Assembly: GCF_013155125.1 (NCBI RefSeq)
Contig: NZ_CP053564.1
Span: forward strand, 441,501-505,500
Reading direction: 5' to 3'
Source: Pseudonocardia broussonetiae
Lineage (GTDB): Bacteria; Actinomycetota; Actinomycetes; Mycobacteriales; Pseudonocardiaceae
DNA: 64,000 bases
Shown: positions 53,890-63,043 of the stretch, in pieces
Position numbering within the stretch: the stretch's first letter is position 1
Layout of the letters: the number at the start of each line of letters is the position of its first letter
Notes under the pieces: model-generated
Told to the model about the DNA's origin: nothing
What the model saw: the letters and a program-made list of their open reading frames with translations, nothing else
Databases searched by the model: none
Position numbers and translations under genes: made by a program

Positions 53890-54651
53890 CTAGGTGAGCC
53901 GCCCGCGTAGGCGCTCGAGCGCGGCGTCGTCGAGGCCGTTGGCGCGCAGCCAGCCGGCCGCGCCGCCCGTCCCGTCGGTGCCGTACTCCGCGTCGAGGTG
54001 GGCCAGCACGGCCTCCATCACGACGGCGCGGGGCAGGTGCGGGGTGAGGTCGGCGGGCATCTCCTCGCCCGCCGCGGTGGTCCAGCGCCGCCACATCGCC
54101 TCGACGTTCTCCGCCGACAGCGCGTAGTCGGCCACCACCGCCTCCCGCTCCACGCCGACCGCGTCGAGCACGAGCGCGACGAGGACGCCGGTGCGGTCCT
54201 TGCCCGCGGCGCAGTGCACGAGCGCGGGCCCGGCGTCCTCCGCGGCCAGGCGGCGCACGGCCTCGGCGACGTTGGCCGGGTGGTCGCCCAGGTAGCCGAG
54301 GTAGTTGCGCAGCAGCGGGTCGGTGTCGTCCCCGGTCTCGGGCAGGTAGTCGCGGCTCTCGCCGATGAACGTCAGCGGCACCGTCTCGACACCCGCGGCC
54401 GACACCGGGGTCGGGCCGTCGCGGTCGATCTCGCGGGGCGTGCGGAGGTCGAGGACCAGCGTCAGGCCGAAGCCGTCGACGAGGCGGGTGACGTCGTCGG
54501 CGGTGGCGTGGTGCAGCGACCCGCTGCGCAGCAGGACGCCGGAGCGCGTCGTGCCGCCGTCGGCGAGCGGGAGGCCGCCGACGTCGCGGACGTTGTCGAT
54601 GCCCTCGAACGGCAGGGTGCGCGTGGTGTACTCGGGCGTCTCGTCGATCAC
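53890..54651 (-). CDS. Tyrosine/dual-specificity protein phosphatase (MptpB-like)
   Basis: A 253-residue phosphatase. NVRDVGGLPLADGGTTRSGVLLRSGSLHHAT is the family N-terminus (in part), LVLDLRTPREIDRDGP follows, and the P-loop is ALVHCAAGKDRTGVLVAL (C-x5-R with K-D-R as in MptpB). Lipid or phosphotyrosine substrate. GTG start at 54649-54651; divergent from the acyl-CoA ligase. Confidence 0.9.
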   Translation of the reverse strand: MIDETPEYTTRTLPFEGIDNVRDVGGLPLADGGTTRSGVLLRSGSLHHATADDVTRLVDGFGLTLVLDLRTPREIDRDGPTPVSAAGVETVPLTFIGESRDYLPETGDDTDPLLRNYLGYLGDHPANVAEAVRRLAAEDAGPALVHCAAGKDRTGVLVALVLDAVGVEREAVVADYALSAENVEAMWRRWTTAAGEEMPADLTPHLPRAVVMEAVLAHLDAEYGTDGTGGAAGWLRANGLDDAALERLRGRLT

Positions 54652-54676
54652 TTGCTCAACGCTAACCGGAGGGACG

Positions 54677-56128
54677 ATGGACGACCACATCCCCGTGGGC
54701 CAGGGTTTCGACCGCCTCGCCGCGCTGGACCCCGACGCCGTCGCCCTGCACGCGCCCGACGGCGACGTCACCCGCGCGGAGCTGGCGGCCGCGTCGAACC
54801 GGGCCGCGCGGGAGTTCCGCTCCCTCGGCGTGCGGCAGGACGACCTGGTCACGATCGGCCTGGGCAACGGCTTCCCCTTCTACGCCGCCGTGCTCGGGGC
54901 GTGGAAGCTCGGGGCGGTGCCGCAGCCGGTGTCGGCGAAGCTGCCGCCCGCGGAGCTCGCCGCGCTGCTGGAGATCGCGGACTCGCCCGTCGTCGTCGGG
55001 CTGGCGGCGGCCGACCGCCCGTCGCTGCCCCCGAACTGGAGGCCCGACCCGGCGCAGTCGGCCGACCCGCTCCCCCCGGCGCTGCCGCCCAGCTGGAAGG
55101 CGCCGACGTCGGGCGGCAGCACCGGGCGTCCGAAGATCATCGTCGCGGGCCAGCCCGGCTGGACCGACGCCGTGACCGAGCGCGCGGAGCGCCTGCGGAT
55201 CGGCGGTCCGGGCGACGTCTTCGCCGTGACGGCCCCGCTCTACCACAACGCGCCGTTCATGTTCTCGCTGATCGCGCTGCTGCGCGGGTGCCCGCTGCTG
55301 GTGCTCGACCGGTTCGACGGGGCGCACGTGCTCGAGGCCGTGAGCCGCCACCGCGTCCACTGGTTCTACGCCGTGCCGACGCTGATGGGGCGGATCCTGC
55401 GCCTGCCCGAGGAGGTGCGGGCGGCCGCCGACCTGTCGAGCGTGCAGACGCTGCTGCACGTCGGCGCGCCGTGCCCGGAGCCGGTGAAGCGCGCCTGGAT
55501 CGCGTGGCTGGGGCCGGAGAAGGTGGTCGAGCTGTACGCGGGGACCGAGTCACAGGCCGGCTGCCAGATCGACGGCGTCGAGTGGCTGGCACACCCGGGC
55601 TCGGTCGGCCGCACGACGTGGGGCGAGATCCGCATCGGCGACGAGGAGGCGCGGCCGCTGCCGGTGGGCGAGGTCGGCGAGGTGTGGATGCGCTACCCGC
55701 CCGACGCCGTGCCCTACCGCTACCTCGGGGCGACGGCGCGGGCCCACGACGGCTGGGAGACGATCGGCGACCTCGGGCACGTCGACGAGGAGGGCTACCT
55801 CTACCTCGCCGACCGCCGCAGCGACCTCATCCTCGTCGGCGGCTCGAACGTATACCCGGCCGAGGTCGAGGCGGCGCTGGCCGACCACCCGCAGGTGCTG
55901 TCGTGCTGCGTCATCGGCCTGCCCGACGAGGACCTCGGGGCGCGGGTGCACGCGCTGGTGCAGGTGGACGGGGAGGTGACCGACGAGGACCTGCGCGCCC
56001 ACGTCGCCGCCCGGCTCACCGCGAACAAGGTGCCGCGGACGTGGGAGCGGGTGGACGGGCCGCTGCGGGAGGACACGGGGAAGGTCCGGCGGTCGGCGCT
56101 GCGGGCGGCGCGGTTGCACTCACAGTAG
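54677..56128 (+). CDS. AMP-binding acyl-CoA ligase
   Basis: A 483-residue adenylate-forming enzyme with GGAGGG before the ATG. Core motifs: PTSGGSTGRPKIIV (P-loop), VVELYAGTESQAG, GWETIGDLGHVDEEGYLYLADRRSDLILVGGSNVYPAEVEAAL (in part) and the catalytic Lys in REDTGKVRRSAL. Resembles bile-acid/steroid or medium-chain acyl ligases. With the two acyl-CoA dehydrogenases nearby it fits lipid or sterol catabolism (inference). Confidence 0.9.
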   Translation: MDDHIPVGQGFDRLAALDPDAVALHAPDGDVTRAELAAASNRAAREFRSLGVRQDDLVTIGLGNGFPFYAAVLGAWKLGAVPQPVSAKLPPAELAALLEIADSPVVVGLAAADRPSLPPNWRPDPAQSADPLPPALPPSWKAPTSGGSTGRPKIIVAGQPGWTDAVTERAERLRIGGPGDVFAVTAPLYHNAPFMFSLIALLRGCPLLVLDRFDGAHVLEAVSRHRVHWFYAVPTLMGRILRLPEEVRAAADLSSVQTLLHVGAPCPEPVKRAWIAWLGPEKVVELYAGTESQAGCQIDGVEWLAHPGSVGRTTWGEIRIGDEEARPLPVGEVGEVWMRYPPDAVPYRYLGATARAHDGWETIGDLGHVDEEGYLYLADRRSDLILVGGSNVYPAEVEAALADHPQVLSCCVIGLPDEDLGARVHALVQVDGEVTDEDLRAHVAARLTANKVPRTWERVDGPLREDTGKVRRSALRAARLHSQ

Positions 56129-56245
56129 CCAGTGTGACGGTGTGTGACTTTATTTACGGCGCTGTCATCGTGTCGACGTCTTCGGCAACTTGTTACTCCA
56201 TATGGTGGATGAGTCCGCGCTCCCCGCGTCCGTTCGGAGTAACAC

Positions 56246-57337
56246 GTGTCCCCCTCGCGATCCCGGCTGCGCCTCATGGCCGCTGCCTTCACCGTCTGCG
56301 CCACCGCGATCCCCCTGGCGGTCTTCGCCGGCACCGCGTCCGCCCTCCCCGAGGACGCGCTGCCCGGCGACCCGTCGCTGTCGGACTACAGCGCCCCCGA
56401 GTCCGACGAGGACGTGACGGTCACCCCGATCGACTTCCAGGTCTCCAACCAGCTCGAGCCCGGCTCGTCGTACACGCTGCGCGGGTTCCTCTACGAGCCC
56501 GCGGACGCAAAGGGCTGCACCACGGTGCTGCAGGCGAACCACGCGCTCACCACCGGCGCCTGGTACTGGGACATCCCTTTCGAGCAGGACCGCTACTCGA
56601 TCGCCCGCACCATCGTGAAGGAGTCGGGGATCTCGTTCCTCGCGCTCAACAAGCTCGGCTACGGCCAGCCCGACCACCCCTACCGCTCGTCGGACCGGCC
56701 CAACGGCTACACCGTCACGGTCGAGGCGCTGGCCGACGCCAGCCACCAGGTCACCCAGCAGCTGCGCGAGGACGGCTACGAGCACGTCGGCCTGATCGGG
56801 CACTCCGCGGGCAGCGAGGAGTCGGAGCTGCAGGCCGGGCTCTACCAGGACGTCGACGCCCTGATCCTCTCCGGGTTCACCCACCTCGCCACCGAGCGCT
56901 TCACCGCGCAGATCGCCACGCAGGAGGTGCCGCGGACCCTCACCGACGACTACCCCTTCTTCTTCGGCGACCACGAGACCCGCGACAGCTTCCTGTTCAC
57001 CGACCTCGCCGACCCCGAGCTCGTGAAGGCCCTGCACCCGCTCGTGAACGAGACCCCCGCCGGCGAGATCCTCTCGATCGGACCGCAGCCCTCGCGCGCC
57101 GTCGCGCCGCTCATCGACGTCCCGGTGCTCACCCTCATCGCGGAGGCGGACGAGATCTTCAACGCCGCCGGCGCCCCGATCGACGAGGCGACGTTCCTGA
57201 GCAGCGACGACGTCACGTTCAACAGCTACCCGGGCATCGGCCACGGGGTGGAGTTCCACCGCAACGGCCCGGAGATCACGCAGGACGTCGCGGACTGGAT
57301 CACCGCCCGCCCCGGCGCACTGCCCTCCTGCCGCTAG
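56246..57337 (+). CDS. Secreted alpha/beta hydrolase
   Basis: A 363-residue protein with a Sec signal peptide (basic SRSRLRL, hydrophobic AAAFTVCATAIPLAVFAG, cleavage after ASA). Nucleophile in VGLIGHSAGSEESELQ, acid likely in LTLIAEADEIF, His in YPGIGHGVEFHRNGPE. Two cysteines may form a disulfide. Substrate not predicted. GTG start. Followed by a strong hairpin terminator. Confidence 0.87.
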   Translation: MSPSRSRLRLMAAAFTVCATAIPLAVFAGTASALPEDALPGDPSLSDYSAPESDEDVTVTPIDFQVSNQLEPGSSYTLRGFLYEPADAKGCTTVLQANHALTTGAWYWDIPFEQDRYSIARTIVKESGISFLALNKLGYGQPDHPYRSSDRPNGYTVTVEALADASHQVTQQLREDGYEHVGLIGHSAGSEESELQAGLYQDVDALILSGFTHLATERFTAQIATQEVPRTLTDDYPFFFGDHETRDSFLFTDLADPELVKALHPLVNETPAGEILSIGPQPSRAVAPLIDVPVLTLIAEADEIFNAAGAPIDEATFLSSDDVTFNSYPGIGHGVEFHRNGPEITQDVADWITARPGALPSCR

Positions 57338-57372
57338 CCCAGCAGGCACGACCGGACCCCGACACGGTCACC

Positions 57373-57418
57373 ACGAGACCCCGACTCGCGGGCTTTCCCC
57401 CGCGAGTCGGGGTCTCGT
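57373..57418. terminator. Hairpin terminator between convergent genes
   Basis: Perfect 20-bp stem ACGAGACCCCGACTCGCGGG / complement, 6-nt loop CTTTCC, between the hydrolase (+) and soxR (-) ends. A second small palindrome GTGAGTCGCGCTCAC follows at about 57424. Confidence 0.8.
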
Positions 57419-57434
57419 TGCGCGTGAGTCGCGC

Positions 57435-57905
57435 TCACACCCCCTCCGCCGGCGTCCTCCGCAGCATCGGGGGCAGCAGGCGGGCGCCGGGGCCGGCCGC
57501 GGCGGCCCGGTCGTCGGGGTTGTAGAGCCGGCAGCGGGCCAGGGACAGGCAGCCGCACCCGATGCACGAGTCGAGCCCGTCGCGCAGCGCCACGAGCGCG
57601 TCGATCTGCTCGTCCAGGCGCCCCCGCCACGCCTTCGACAGCCGCGACCAGTCGGCCTTCGTCGGCGTCCGGCCGTCGGGCAGGCGGTCGAGGCCCTCGC
57701 GCACCTCCTCCAGCCCCACCCCGATCGTCCGGGCCGCGCGGATGAACGCGAGCCGCCGCAGCACCGACCGCTCGTAGCGCCGCTGCCCGCCCGATGTCCG
57801 CGTCGTCCGCAGCAGCCCCTCCCGCTCGTAGAACCGCAGCGCCGACGCCGGGAAGCCGCTGCGCGCCACCACCTCGCCGATCGTGAGCAGGTCGTGCCCG
57901 TCCAT
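57435..57905 (-). CDS. soxR: Redox-sensitive regulator SoxR
   Basis: A 156-residue MerR-family protein: LLTIGEVVARSGFPASALRFYEREGLL is the HTH and wing (in part), and the C-terminal CIGCGCLSLARCRLYNP is the four-cysteine [2Fe-2S] signature of SoxR. ATG at 57903-57905 has GGGGGA upstream; a GTG at 57920 would extend it. Divergent from the SDR-QueA pair, with a palindrome between. Confidence 0.94.
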   Translation of the reverse strand: MDGHDLLTIGEVVARSGFPASALRFYEREGLLRTTRTSGGQRRYERSVLRRLAFIRAARTIGVGLEEVREGLDRLPDGRTPTKADWSRLSKAWRGRLDEQIDALVALRDGLDSCIGCGCLSLARCRLYNPDDRAAAAGPGARLLPPMLRRTPAEGV

Positions 57906-57930
57906 CCGTCCCCCGATCACGAAACCCGAC

Positions 57931-57953
57931 TTGACCTGAAGCTGACTTCAGCT
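57931..57953. promoter_or_regulatory. SoxR-box-like operator
   Basis: TTGACC (57931-57936, -35-like) leads into CTGAAG-CTGA-CTTCAG (57936-57951), a dyad like SoxR boxes that lie in a long spacer between -35 and -10. It faces the SDR gene. SoxR activation of the SDR-QueA operon is the likely reading. Confidence 0.7.
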
Positions 57954-57967
57954 TGCACGGTAGCTCC

Positions 57968-58693
57968 ATGACACCCACGACCACCACAGGCACCGCCATC
58001 GTCACCGGCGCGGGCGCCGGCTTCGGGCTCGCCCTCGCCACCGCGCTCGCCGCCCGCGGCACCACCGTCCTCGCCACCGGCCGCGACGCCGCCCGCCTGC
58101 GCGCCGCCGTCGCCGACCTCCCCCGCGTCGTCGCCGTCCCGGGCGACGTCACCGACCCCGCGCACCGCGCCGACCTGGTCGCCACCGCGCGCCGCCTGGG
58201 CGGGCTCGACCTCCTGGTGCACAACGCGGGCGAGCTCGGCCCGTCGCCGCTGCCGCCCCTCGCCGCCTACCCCCTCGACGCCCTGCGCGCGGTCCACGAG
58301 ACCACCGTCGTCGCCGCGCTCGCACTCACCCAGCTCGCGCTGCCGCTCCTGCGCACCGCCGCGGCGCCCGCGGTCGTGACCCTCAGCTCCGACGCCGCCG
58401 TCGAGGCCTACCCGGGCTGGGGCGGCTACGGCAGCGCGAAGGCCGCGCTCGACCACCTCGCCGCCGTGCTCGGCGTCGAGGAGCCCGGCGTGCGGGTCTG
58501 GGCCGTCGACCCCGGGGACATGCGCACGGCCATGCACCAGCGCGCGTTCCCCGGCGAGGACATCTCCGACCGGCCCGAGCCCGGGACCGCCGTGCCGGCG
58601 TTCCTGCGCCTGCTCGACGAGCGCCCGCCCAGCGGCCGCTACCGGGCGGCGGACCTCGTGGTGGCACCGGCCGCCGGGGCGGTGGCCCGGTGA
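57968..58693 (+). CDS. Short-chain dehydrogenase/reductase
   Basis: A 241-residue SDR. AIVTGAGAGFGLALATALAARG is the cofactor site, LVHNAGELGPS the NAG motif, VVTLSSDAAVEAYPGWGGYGSAKAALDHL holds Ser and the YxxxK. NADP preference is suggested by ATGRDAARL. The ATG has little leader, so translation may be near-leaderless. A candidate SoxR target that reduces a redox-active compound. Confidence 0.9.
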   Translation: MTPTTTTGTAIVTGAGAGFGLALATALAARGTTVLATGRDAARLRAAVADLPRVVAVPGDVTDPAHRADLVATARRLGGLDLLVHNAGELGPSPLPPLAAYPLDALRAVHETTVVAALALTQLALPLLRTAAAPAVVTLSSDAAVEAYPGWGGYGSAKAALDHLAAVLGVEEPGVRVWAVDPGDMRTAMHQRAFPGEDISDRPEPGTAVPAFLRLLDERPPSGRYRAADLVVAPAAGAVAR

Positions 58694-59745
58694 CCCGCGC
58701 GCAGCCGGCAACCCGGTTCACCCCCGGGCCGTCCGCGACCCGCCCGCCCGCCGTCCGCGACGGGGTGCGCCTGATGGTCGCCGGCGACGCCGTCGCACAC
58801 CGCCGCTTCCGCGACCTGCCCGACGCCCTGCAGCCGGGCGACCTCCTCGTCGTCAACACCTCCGACACCGAGCCCGCCGCCGTGCCCGGCCGCCGCGCCG
58901 ACGGGCGCCCGGTCGTGCTGCACGTCGCCGGGCCCGGCCGCGAGGGCGGCCTGGTGGTCGAGCTCCGCACGCCCGACGGCGGCCGCGTCACCGACGTCGT
59001 CGCGGGCGAGGCCGTGGCGCTGCCGGCCGGGGTGGTCGCGGTGCTGCACTCCCCCGTCGCCGGGGCGACGCCCGGGCGCATGTGGCGGGCGACGGTCCCG
59101 GTCGAGGGCGGGCTGCGCGCCTACCTGGGGGCCGTCGGCGCGCCCGTCCGCTACTCCTACGTGCCGCGGCCGTGGCCGCTCGCCGAGTACCGCACGGTGT
59201 TCGCGCGGCCCGTCCCCGGCGAGTTCGGCAGCGCCGAGATGCCGAGCGCCGGGCGCCCGTTCACCCGCGCCGTCCTCGACGCCCTGCGCGCCCGCGGCGT
59301 GCGGACCGCGGAGATCGTGCTGCACACGGGCCTCTCGTCCCCGGAGGCCGACGAGGTGCCGCTGCCCGAGCGGTACCGCGTGCCCGCCGCCACCGCCGAC
59401 GCCGTGGGCCGGACGCGTGCGGCGGGCGGGCGGGTGGTCGCCGTGGGCACGACCACGACCCGCGCGCTGGAGTCGGCCGCCGGACCGGACGGCACCGTCG
59501 TCGCGGCCGGGGGATGGACCGACCTGGTGCTCGGCCCGGACCGCCCGGCCCGGGTCGTCGACGGGCTGGTCACCGGGTGGCACGAGCCGGAGGCCTCGCA
59601 CCTGCTGCTGCTCGAGGCGGTGGCCGGTCCGGAGCTCGTGGGACGGGCGTACGCGGCTTCCGCCGAGCGGCCGTACCGGTGGCACGAGTTCGGCGACTCC
59701 TGCCTGCTCCTTCCGCCACGCAGCGTCACTCGTCGCGCTCGGTGA
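58690..59745 (+). CDS. QueA-like S-adenosylmethionine:tRNA ribosyltransferase-isomerase
   Basis: A 351-residue QueA-family protein, GTG overlapping the SDR stop. LQPGDLLVVNTSDTEPAAVPGRR, EIVLHTGLSS, VVAVGTTTTRALESA, and a C-terminal HLLLLEAVAGPELVGRAYAAS match the family. QueA attaches the epoxycyclopentanediol part of queuosine to tRNA. No other queuosine gene is in the window, and the protein is co-transcribed with an SDR under SoxR, so a different substrate is possible. Confidence 0.87.
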   Translation: MTRAQPATRFTPGPSATRPPAVRDGVRLMVAGDAVAHRRFRDLPDALQPGDLLVVNTSDTEPAAVPGRRADGRPVVLHVAGPGREGGLVVELRTPDGGRVTDVVAGEAVALPAGVVAVLHSPVAGATPGRMWRATVPVEGGLRAYLGAVGAPVRYSYVPRPWPLAEYRTVFARPVPGEFGSAEMPSAGRPFTRAVLDALRARGVRTAEIVLHTGLSSPEADEVPLPERYRVPAATADAVGRTRAAGGRVVAVGTTTTRALESAAGPDGTVVAAGGWTDLVLGPDRPARVVDGLVTGWHEPEASHLLLLEAVAGPELVGRAYAASAERPYRWHEFGDSCLLLPPRSVTRRAR

Positions 59746-59984
59746 CCGTTGGCCGTCGCCGCCCGGCACACATCGCAACCCTGTCGGGCACGACGAACGG
59801 CACGTCAGCTGCGCCGACAGGCAGCGTGTCACCTTGTGGGGCCGTAACGGGACCTCGTAAGGTCCTGCCTCAGCGTTACGAACCGATCACGACGCCACGG
59901 GCCGGAACTCCCCATCCGGCCCACCGGACCCCCGACCGGGCCGTCGTGATCGGTTCGCTCCCCCGAGCGCTGAGAGGCTGGACC
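59746..59984 (+). promoter_or_regulatory. Structured 5' leader of the transglycosylase gene
   Basis: 239 nt with several perfect stems: CGTAACG (59843-59849)/CGTTACG (59874-59880) enclosing GGACCT-CGTA-AGGTCC (59850-59865), then CGAACCGATCACGACG (59879-59894) with its complement at 59942-59957, enclosing a GGGCCGGA/TCCGGCCC hairpin. The stems share bases 59879-59880, so two alternative folds compete. Candidate riboswitch or attenuator; not a recognised consensus. Confidence 0.5.
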
Positions 59985-60776
59985 GTGGCTGGACATCGTT
60001 CTCCGCATGGCGCACGCGCCCGTCGCGCCTCCGGCGCGGCCCGGCACCACGCCGCCGAGCGCCCCGCGCCCACCGGCCCCTCGCTCCGCAACACCGTGGT
60101 CGCCTCGGCCGCCGCCGTCGGCGCGGTCGCCACCGGCACCTTCACCGCCCTGCTCCCCACCCCCGGCGACACGGCCACCACCGCGGGCGCCGCGGAGACC
60201 ATCGACGCCACGCTCGTCTCCGCCGACTCGGCCTTCATCGCCGACCTGCCGGCCACGGCCACCGGGATGCTCGCCCCGGTCTCCTTCGCGACCGCCGCCG
60301 ACGGCGCCGAGATCGCCGAGCTCGCGTTCCTGGACAAGGGCCACGCGATGGCGCAGGAGCTCGCGGAGCGGCAGGCCGAGGAGCAGCGCATCGCCGCCGA
60401 GCGGGCCGAGCTCGACGCGCTGATCGCCAGCGGCGGGCTCGACGGCTGGATCGCGCAGGCGCTCGACATCCTCGACCTGTCGCAGTCGCTCGCCCCGTCG
60501 GTCAAGAACATCATCATGAAGGAGTCGGGCGGCAACCCCCGCGCGATCAACAACTGGGACTCCAACGCCCGCGCCGGCACGCCGTCGCAGGGGCTCATGC
60601 AGACGATCCCCTCGACCTTCGAGCACTACGTGCACCCGAGCCTCGCCGACGAGTCGATCACGCACCCGGTCGCGAACATCACCGCCGGCATCCGCTACAT
60701 GATCGACACCTACGGCCTCGACACCCTCGAGGCCGGCGGCCGCACCAACTCCAGCGGCGGGTACGTCGGCTACTGA
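59985..60776 (+). CDS. Secreted/membrane-anchored transglycosylase SLT-domain protein
   Basis: A 263-residue protein from GTG 59985 with GAGAGG 7 bp upstream. A basic N-terminus and a signal-like helix (NTVVASAAAVGAVATGTFTALL) are followed by a coiled coil (AQELAERQAEEQRIAAERAEL) and an SLT lysozyme-like domain: IIMKESGGNPRAINNWDSNA with catalytic Glu, then GTPSQGLMQTIPSTFEHYV and ITAGIRYMIDTYG. Cleaves peptidoglycan during growth or resuscitation. Confidence 0.9.
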   Translation: MAGHRSPHGARARRASGAARHHAAERPAPTGPSLRNTVVASAAAVGAVATGTFTALLPTPGDTATTAGAAETIDATLVSADSAFIADLPATATGMLAPVSFATAADGAEIAELAFLDKGHAMAQELAERQAEEQRIAAERAELDALIASGGLDGWIAQALDILDLSQSLAPSVKNIIMKESGGNPRAINNWDSNARAGTPSQGLMQTIPSTFEHYVHPSLADESITHPVANITAGIRYMIDTYGLDTLEAGGRTNSSGGYVGY

Positions 60777-60991
60777 GCCGCCACCGGGCGGGCCTTGCGC
60801 CCGCCGACCGCCACGACGTCACCGGCCTTGAGCTGCGCGCCCCGGCGCGCCTCGGGACGGCCGTTGACCTGCACCTCTCCCGCCTCGATCAGCTCGCGCG
60901 CGTGGCTGCCGTCCTCGGCGAGCCCGGCCAGCTTGAGGAACTGACCCAGGCGGATGGGCTCACCGCTGAGCGGGACGTCGTCGATGCGCAT
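60770..60991 (-). CDS. RNA-binding S4 domain protein
   Basis: A 73-residue S4-domain protein: IRLGQFLKLAGLAEDGSHARELIEAGEVQVNGRPEARRGAQL (in part) is the alpha-L fold that binds structured RNA, similar in size to RqcP/YbcJ-type proteins. Overlaps the convergent transglycosylase stop by 7 bp. Confidence 0.87.
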   Translation of the reverse strand: MRIDDVPLSGEPIRLGQFLKLAGLAEDGSHARELIEAGEVQVNGRPEARRGAQLKAGDVVAVGGRKARPVAAQ

Positions 60992-61038
60992 GAGACCATG
61001 GTGCCCGCCCCCCACGCAGTGAAGGAACTCCGCACGGC

Positions 61039-63024
61039 ATGACCAGCACCGGACCCGCCCCCGCGGCGCCCGGGCCCTCCGTCGCGGCGCCGCGGCGGTT
61101 CCGCCCCGAACTGCAGGGGCTGCGCGCGGTCGCCGTCGCCCTCGTCGTCGTCTACCACGTCTGGTTCAACCGGGTCTCCGGCGGCGTCGACGTCTTCTTC
61201 GTCATCACCGGCTTCCTGCTCACCGGGCAGCTGCTGCGCGCGACGGGCCGCACCGCCGTCCCGGTGCTGCGGCAGTGGGCGCGCACGCTCGGGCGCCTGC
61301 TGCCGGCGGCGCTGGTCGTGCTCCTGGGCACCGTCGTCGGCGGCGCGCTGGTCCTGCCGGAGTCGCGCTGGATGCAGGCCGTGCGCGAGGTGCTGGCGTC
61401 GTCGCTGTTCCTGCAGAACTGGCGGCTCGCGGCCGACTCCGTCGACTACGCCGCCCGCAACGACGGGGCGAGCATCGTCCAGCACTTCTGGTCGCTGTCG
61501 ATCCAGGTGCAGGTCATGCTGGCCGCGCCGGTGGTGATGCTGGGCGTCGTGGCACTGGCCCGGGCCCGCGGCACGTCGCCGCGCCGCCTGCTGGCGGCCC
61601 TGCTCGGCGCGGTCCTGCTCGGCTCGCTCTGCTGCTCCGTCCTGCTGACGGCCACCGACCAGCCCTTCGCCTACTTCCACACCCTCACGCGGTTGTGGGA
61701 GTTCGCGCTCGGCGGCCTGCTGGCGCTGGTGATCGACCGCGTCCCGCTCGGCGCCCGGCTGCGGGTGCGGCTGGGCTGGATCGGCCTCGTCGGGCTGGTG
61801 GCGTGCGGGATGGTCCTGCAGGTCGACGCCGTGTTCCCCGGCTACGCCGCGCTCTGGCCGACGACGTGCGCCGCGCTGGTGCTGCTGGCGGGCGACACCG
61901 GATCGCGCTCGGGGGCCGACCGGTTCCTCGCGAGCGCGCCGCTGCGGCGCCTCGGCGACCTCAGCTACGCCCTCTACCTGTGGCACTGGCCGCTGCTGGT
62001 GCTCGCGCTGGTGTGGTCGCGCGAGGACCAGCTGGGCGTCGGCGCCGGGCTGGCCGTCATCGCGGTGGCGCTGGGCCTGTCGGTGGTCACCGAGCGGCTC
62101 GTGGAGCTCGCGAGGGACCCGTTCCGGGTGGGAGTGGCCGGGCTCGCGGTCGTCCTGGCCGTCACGGGGTGCTGGCAGTTCGTGGCCGTCTCCCGCACCA
62201 CCTCCGACGCCGTCGTGGGCAGCGACCTGCACCCGGGCGCCGTGGGCGGCGACGTGCCGCTCGCCGACCTGCTGCCCGCACCCGCCGGCGTCACCGAGGA
62301 CTGGGTGCGCCTGGAGCAGTGGGACTGCGCCCCGCTGCGCGGCATCGCGTGGGACGCGTGCCGGCTCCCCGTCGAGGACGAGCCGGAGCGGCGGATCGTG
62401 CTGGTCGGCGACTCGCACGTGCAGCAGCTCGCGGGCGCGCTCGTCCCGATCGCCGAGCGCTCGGGCTGGCAGCTCATCTCGATGGTGCTCGGCGCCTGCC
62501 CGTACTCGACGGCGTCGGAGGTCGACAAGGGCGCGGGCGAGCAGGCCTGCCTCGACTGGAACGAGGCCGCCGCCGCCGAGATCGCCGACCTGCGACCCGA
62601 CGCGGTCGTCACCCTGGCCAGCCGCGACGTCCGCCCCGGCCTCACCGAGCAGACCCCCGTCGGCTTCGTGGAGCGCTGGCGCCAGCTCGACGACCTCGGC
62701 ATCCCGGTCCTCGCCGTGCGCGACAACCCCCGCTTCGACTACTCCCCCGCCGACTGCATCCAGCAGCTCGGGCGCGGCAGCGTCGTGTGCGGAGTGGCCC
62801 GCGAGGAGGTCTACTCCCCGGAGCCGCCCTACGCGCAGCTCGGCGACGTGCCGCCGAACGTCTCGTTCCTCGACATCGCCGACGCCGTCTGCGACGACGC
62901 CCTGTGCCCCGCGGAGCGCGGCAACGTCCTGGTCTACATGGACGACAACCACCTCACCGCCACCTTCAGCACCTCGATGGCCCCGCTGCTGGAGGACCGG
63001 ATCCGCGGGTCGCTGGGCTGGTAG
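61039..63024 (+). CDS. OafA-like acyltransferase with SGNH domain
   Basis: A 661-residue protein. N-terminal acyltransferase-3 domain: RFRPELQGLRAVAVALVVVYHVW with the catalytic His, GGVDVFFVITGFLLTGQLL, about 10-11 membrane helices, then LGDLSYALYLWHWPLLVL. The C-terminal extracytoplasmic SGNH domain starts at IVLVGDSHVQQLAG (GDSH). Transfers acyl groups to cell-envelope glycans. Family and length match. Confidence 0.92.
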   Translation: MTSTGPAPAAPGPSVAAPRRFRPELQGLRAVAVALVVVYHVWFNRVSGGVDVFFVITGFLLTGQLLRATGRTAVPVLRQWARTLGRLLPAALVVLLGTVVGGALVLPESRWMQAVREVLASSLFLQNWRLAADSVDYAARNDGASIVQHFWSLSIQVQVMLAAPVVMLGVVALARARGTSPRRLLAALLGAVLLGSLCCSVLLTATDQPFAYFHTLTRLWEFALGGLLALVIDRVPLGARLRVRLGWIGLVGLVACGMVLQVDAVFPGYAALWPTTCAALVLLAGDTGSRSGADRFLASAPLRRLGDLSYALYLWHWPLLVLALVWSREDQLGVGAGLAVIAVALGLSVVTERLVELARDPFRVGVAGLAVVLAVTGCWQFVAVSRTTSDAVVGSDLHPGAVGGDVPLADLLPAPAGVTEDWVRLEQWDCAPLRGIAWDACRLPVEDEPERRIVLVGDSHVQQLAGALVPIAERSGWQLISMVLGACPYSTASEVDKGAGEQACLDWNEAAAAEIADLRPDAVVTLASRDVRPGLTEQTPVGFVERWRQLDDLGIPVLAVRDNPRFDYSPADCIQQLGRGSVVCGVAREEVYSPEPPYAQLGDVPPNVSFLDIADAVCDDALCPAERGNVLVYMDDNHLTATFSTSMAPLLEDRIRGSLGW

Positions 63025-63043
63025 GTCCCGCTACGGTCACCCC

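Noticed and set aside
59746..59984. Known c-di-AMP (ydaO) riboswitch
   Set aside because: Context fits, but I cannot find the conserved ydaO core; kept only as an unassigned structured leader.
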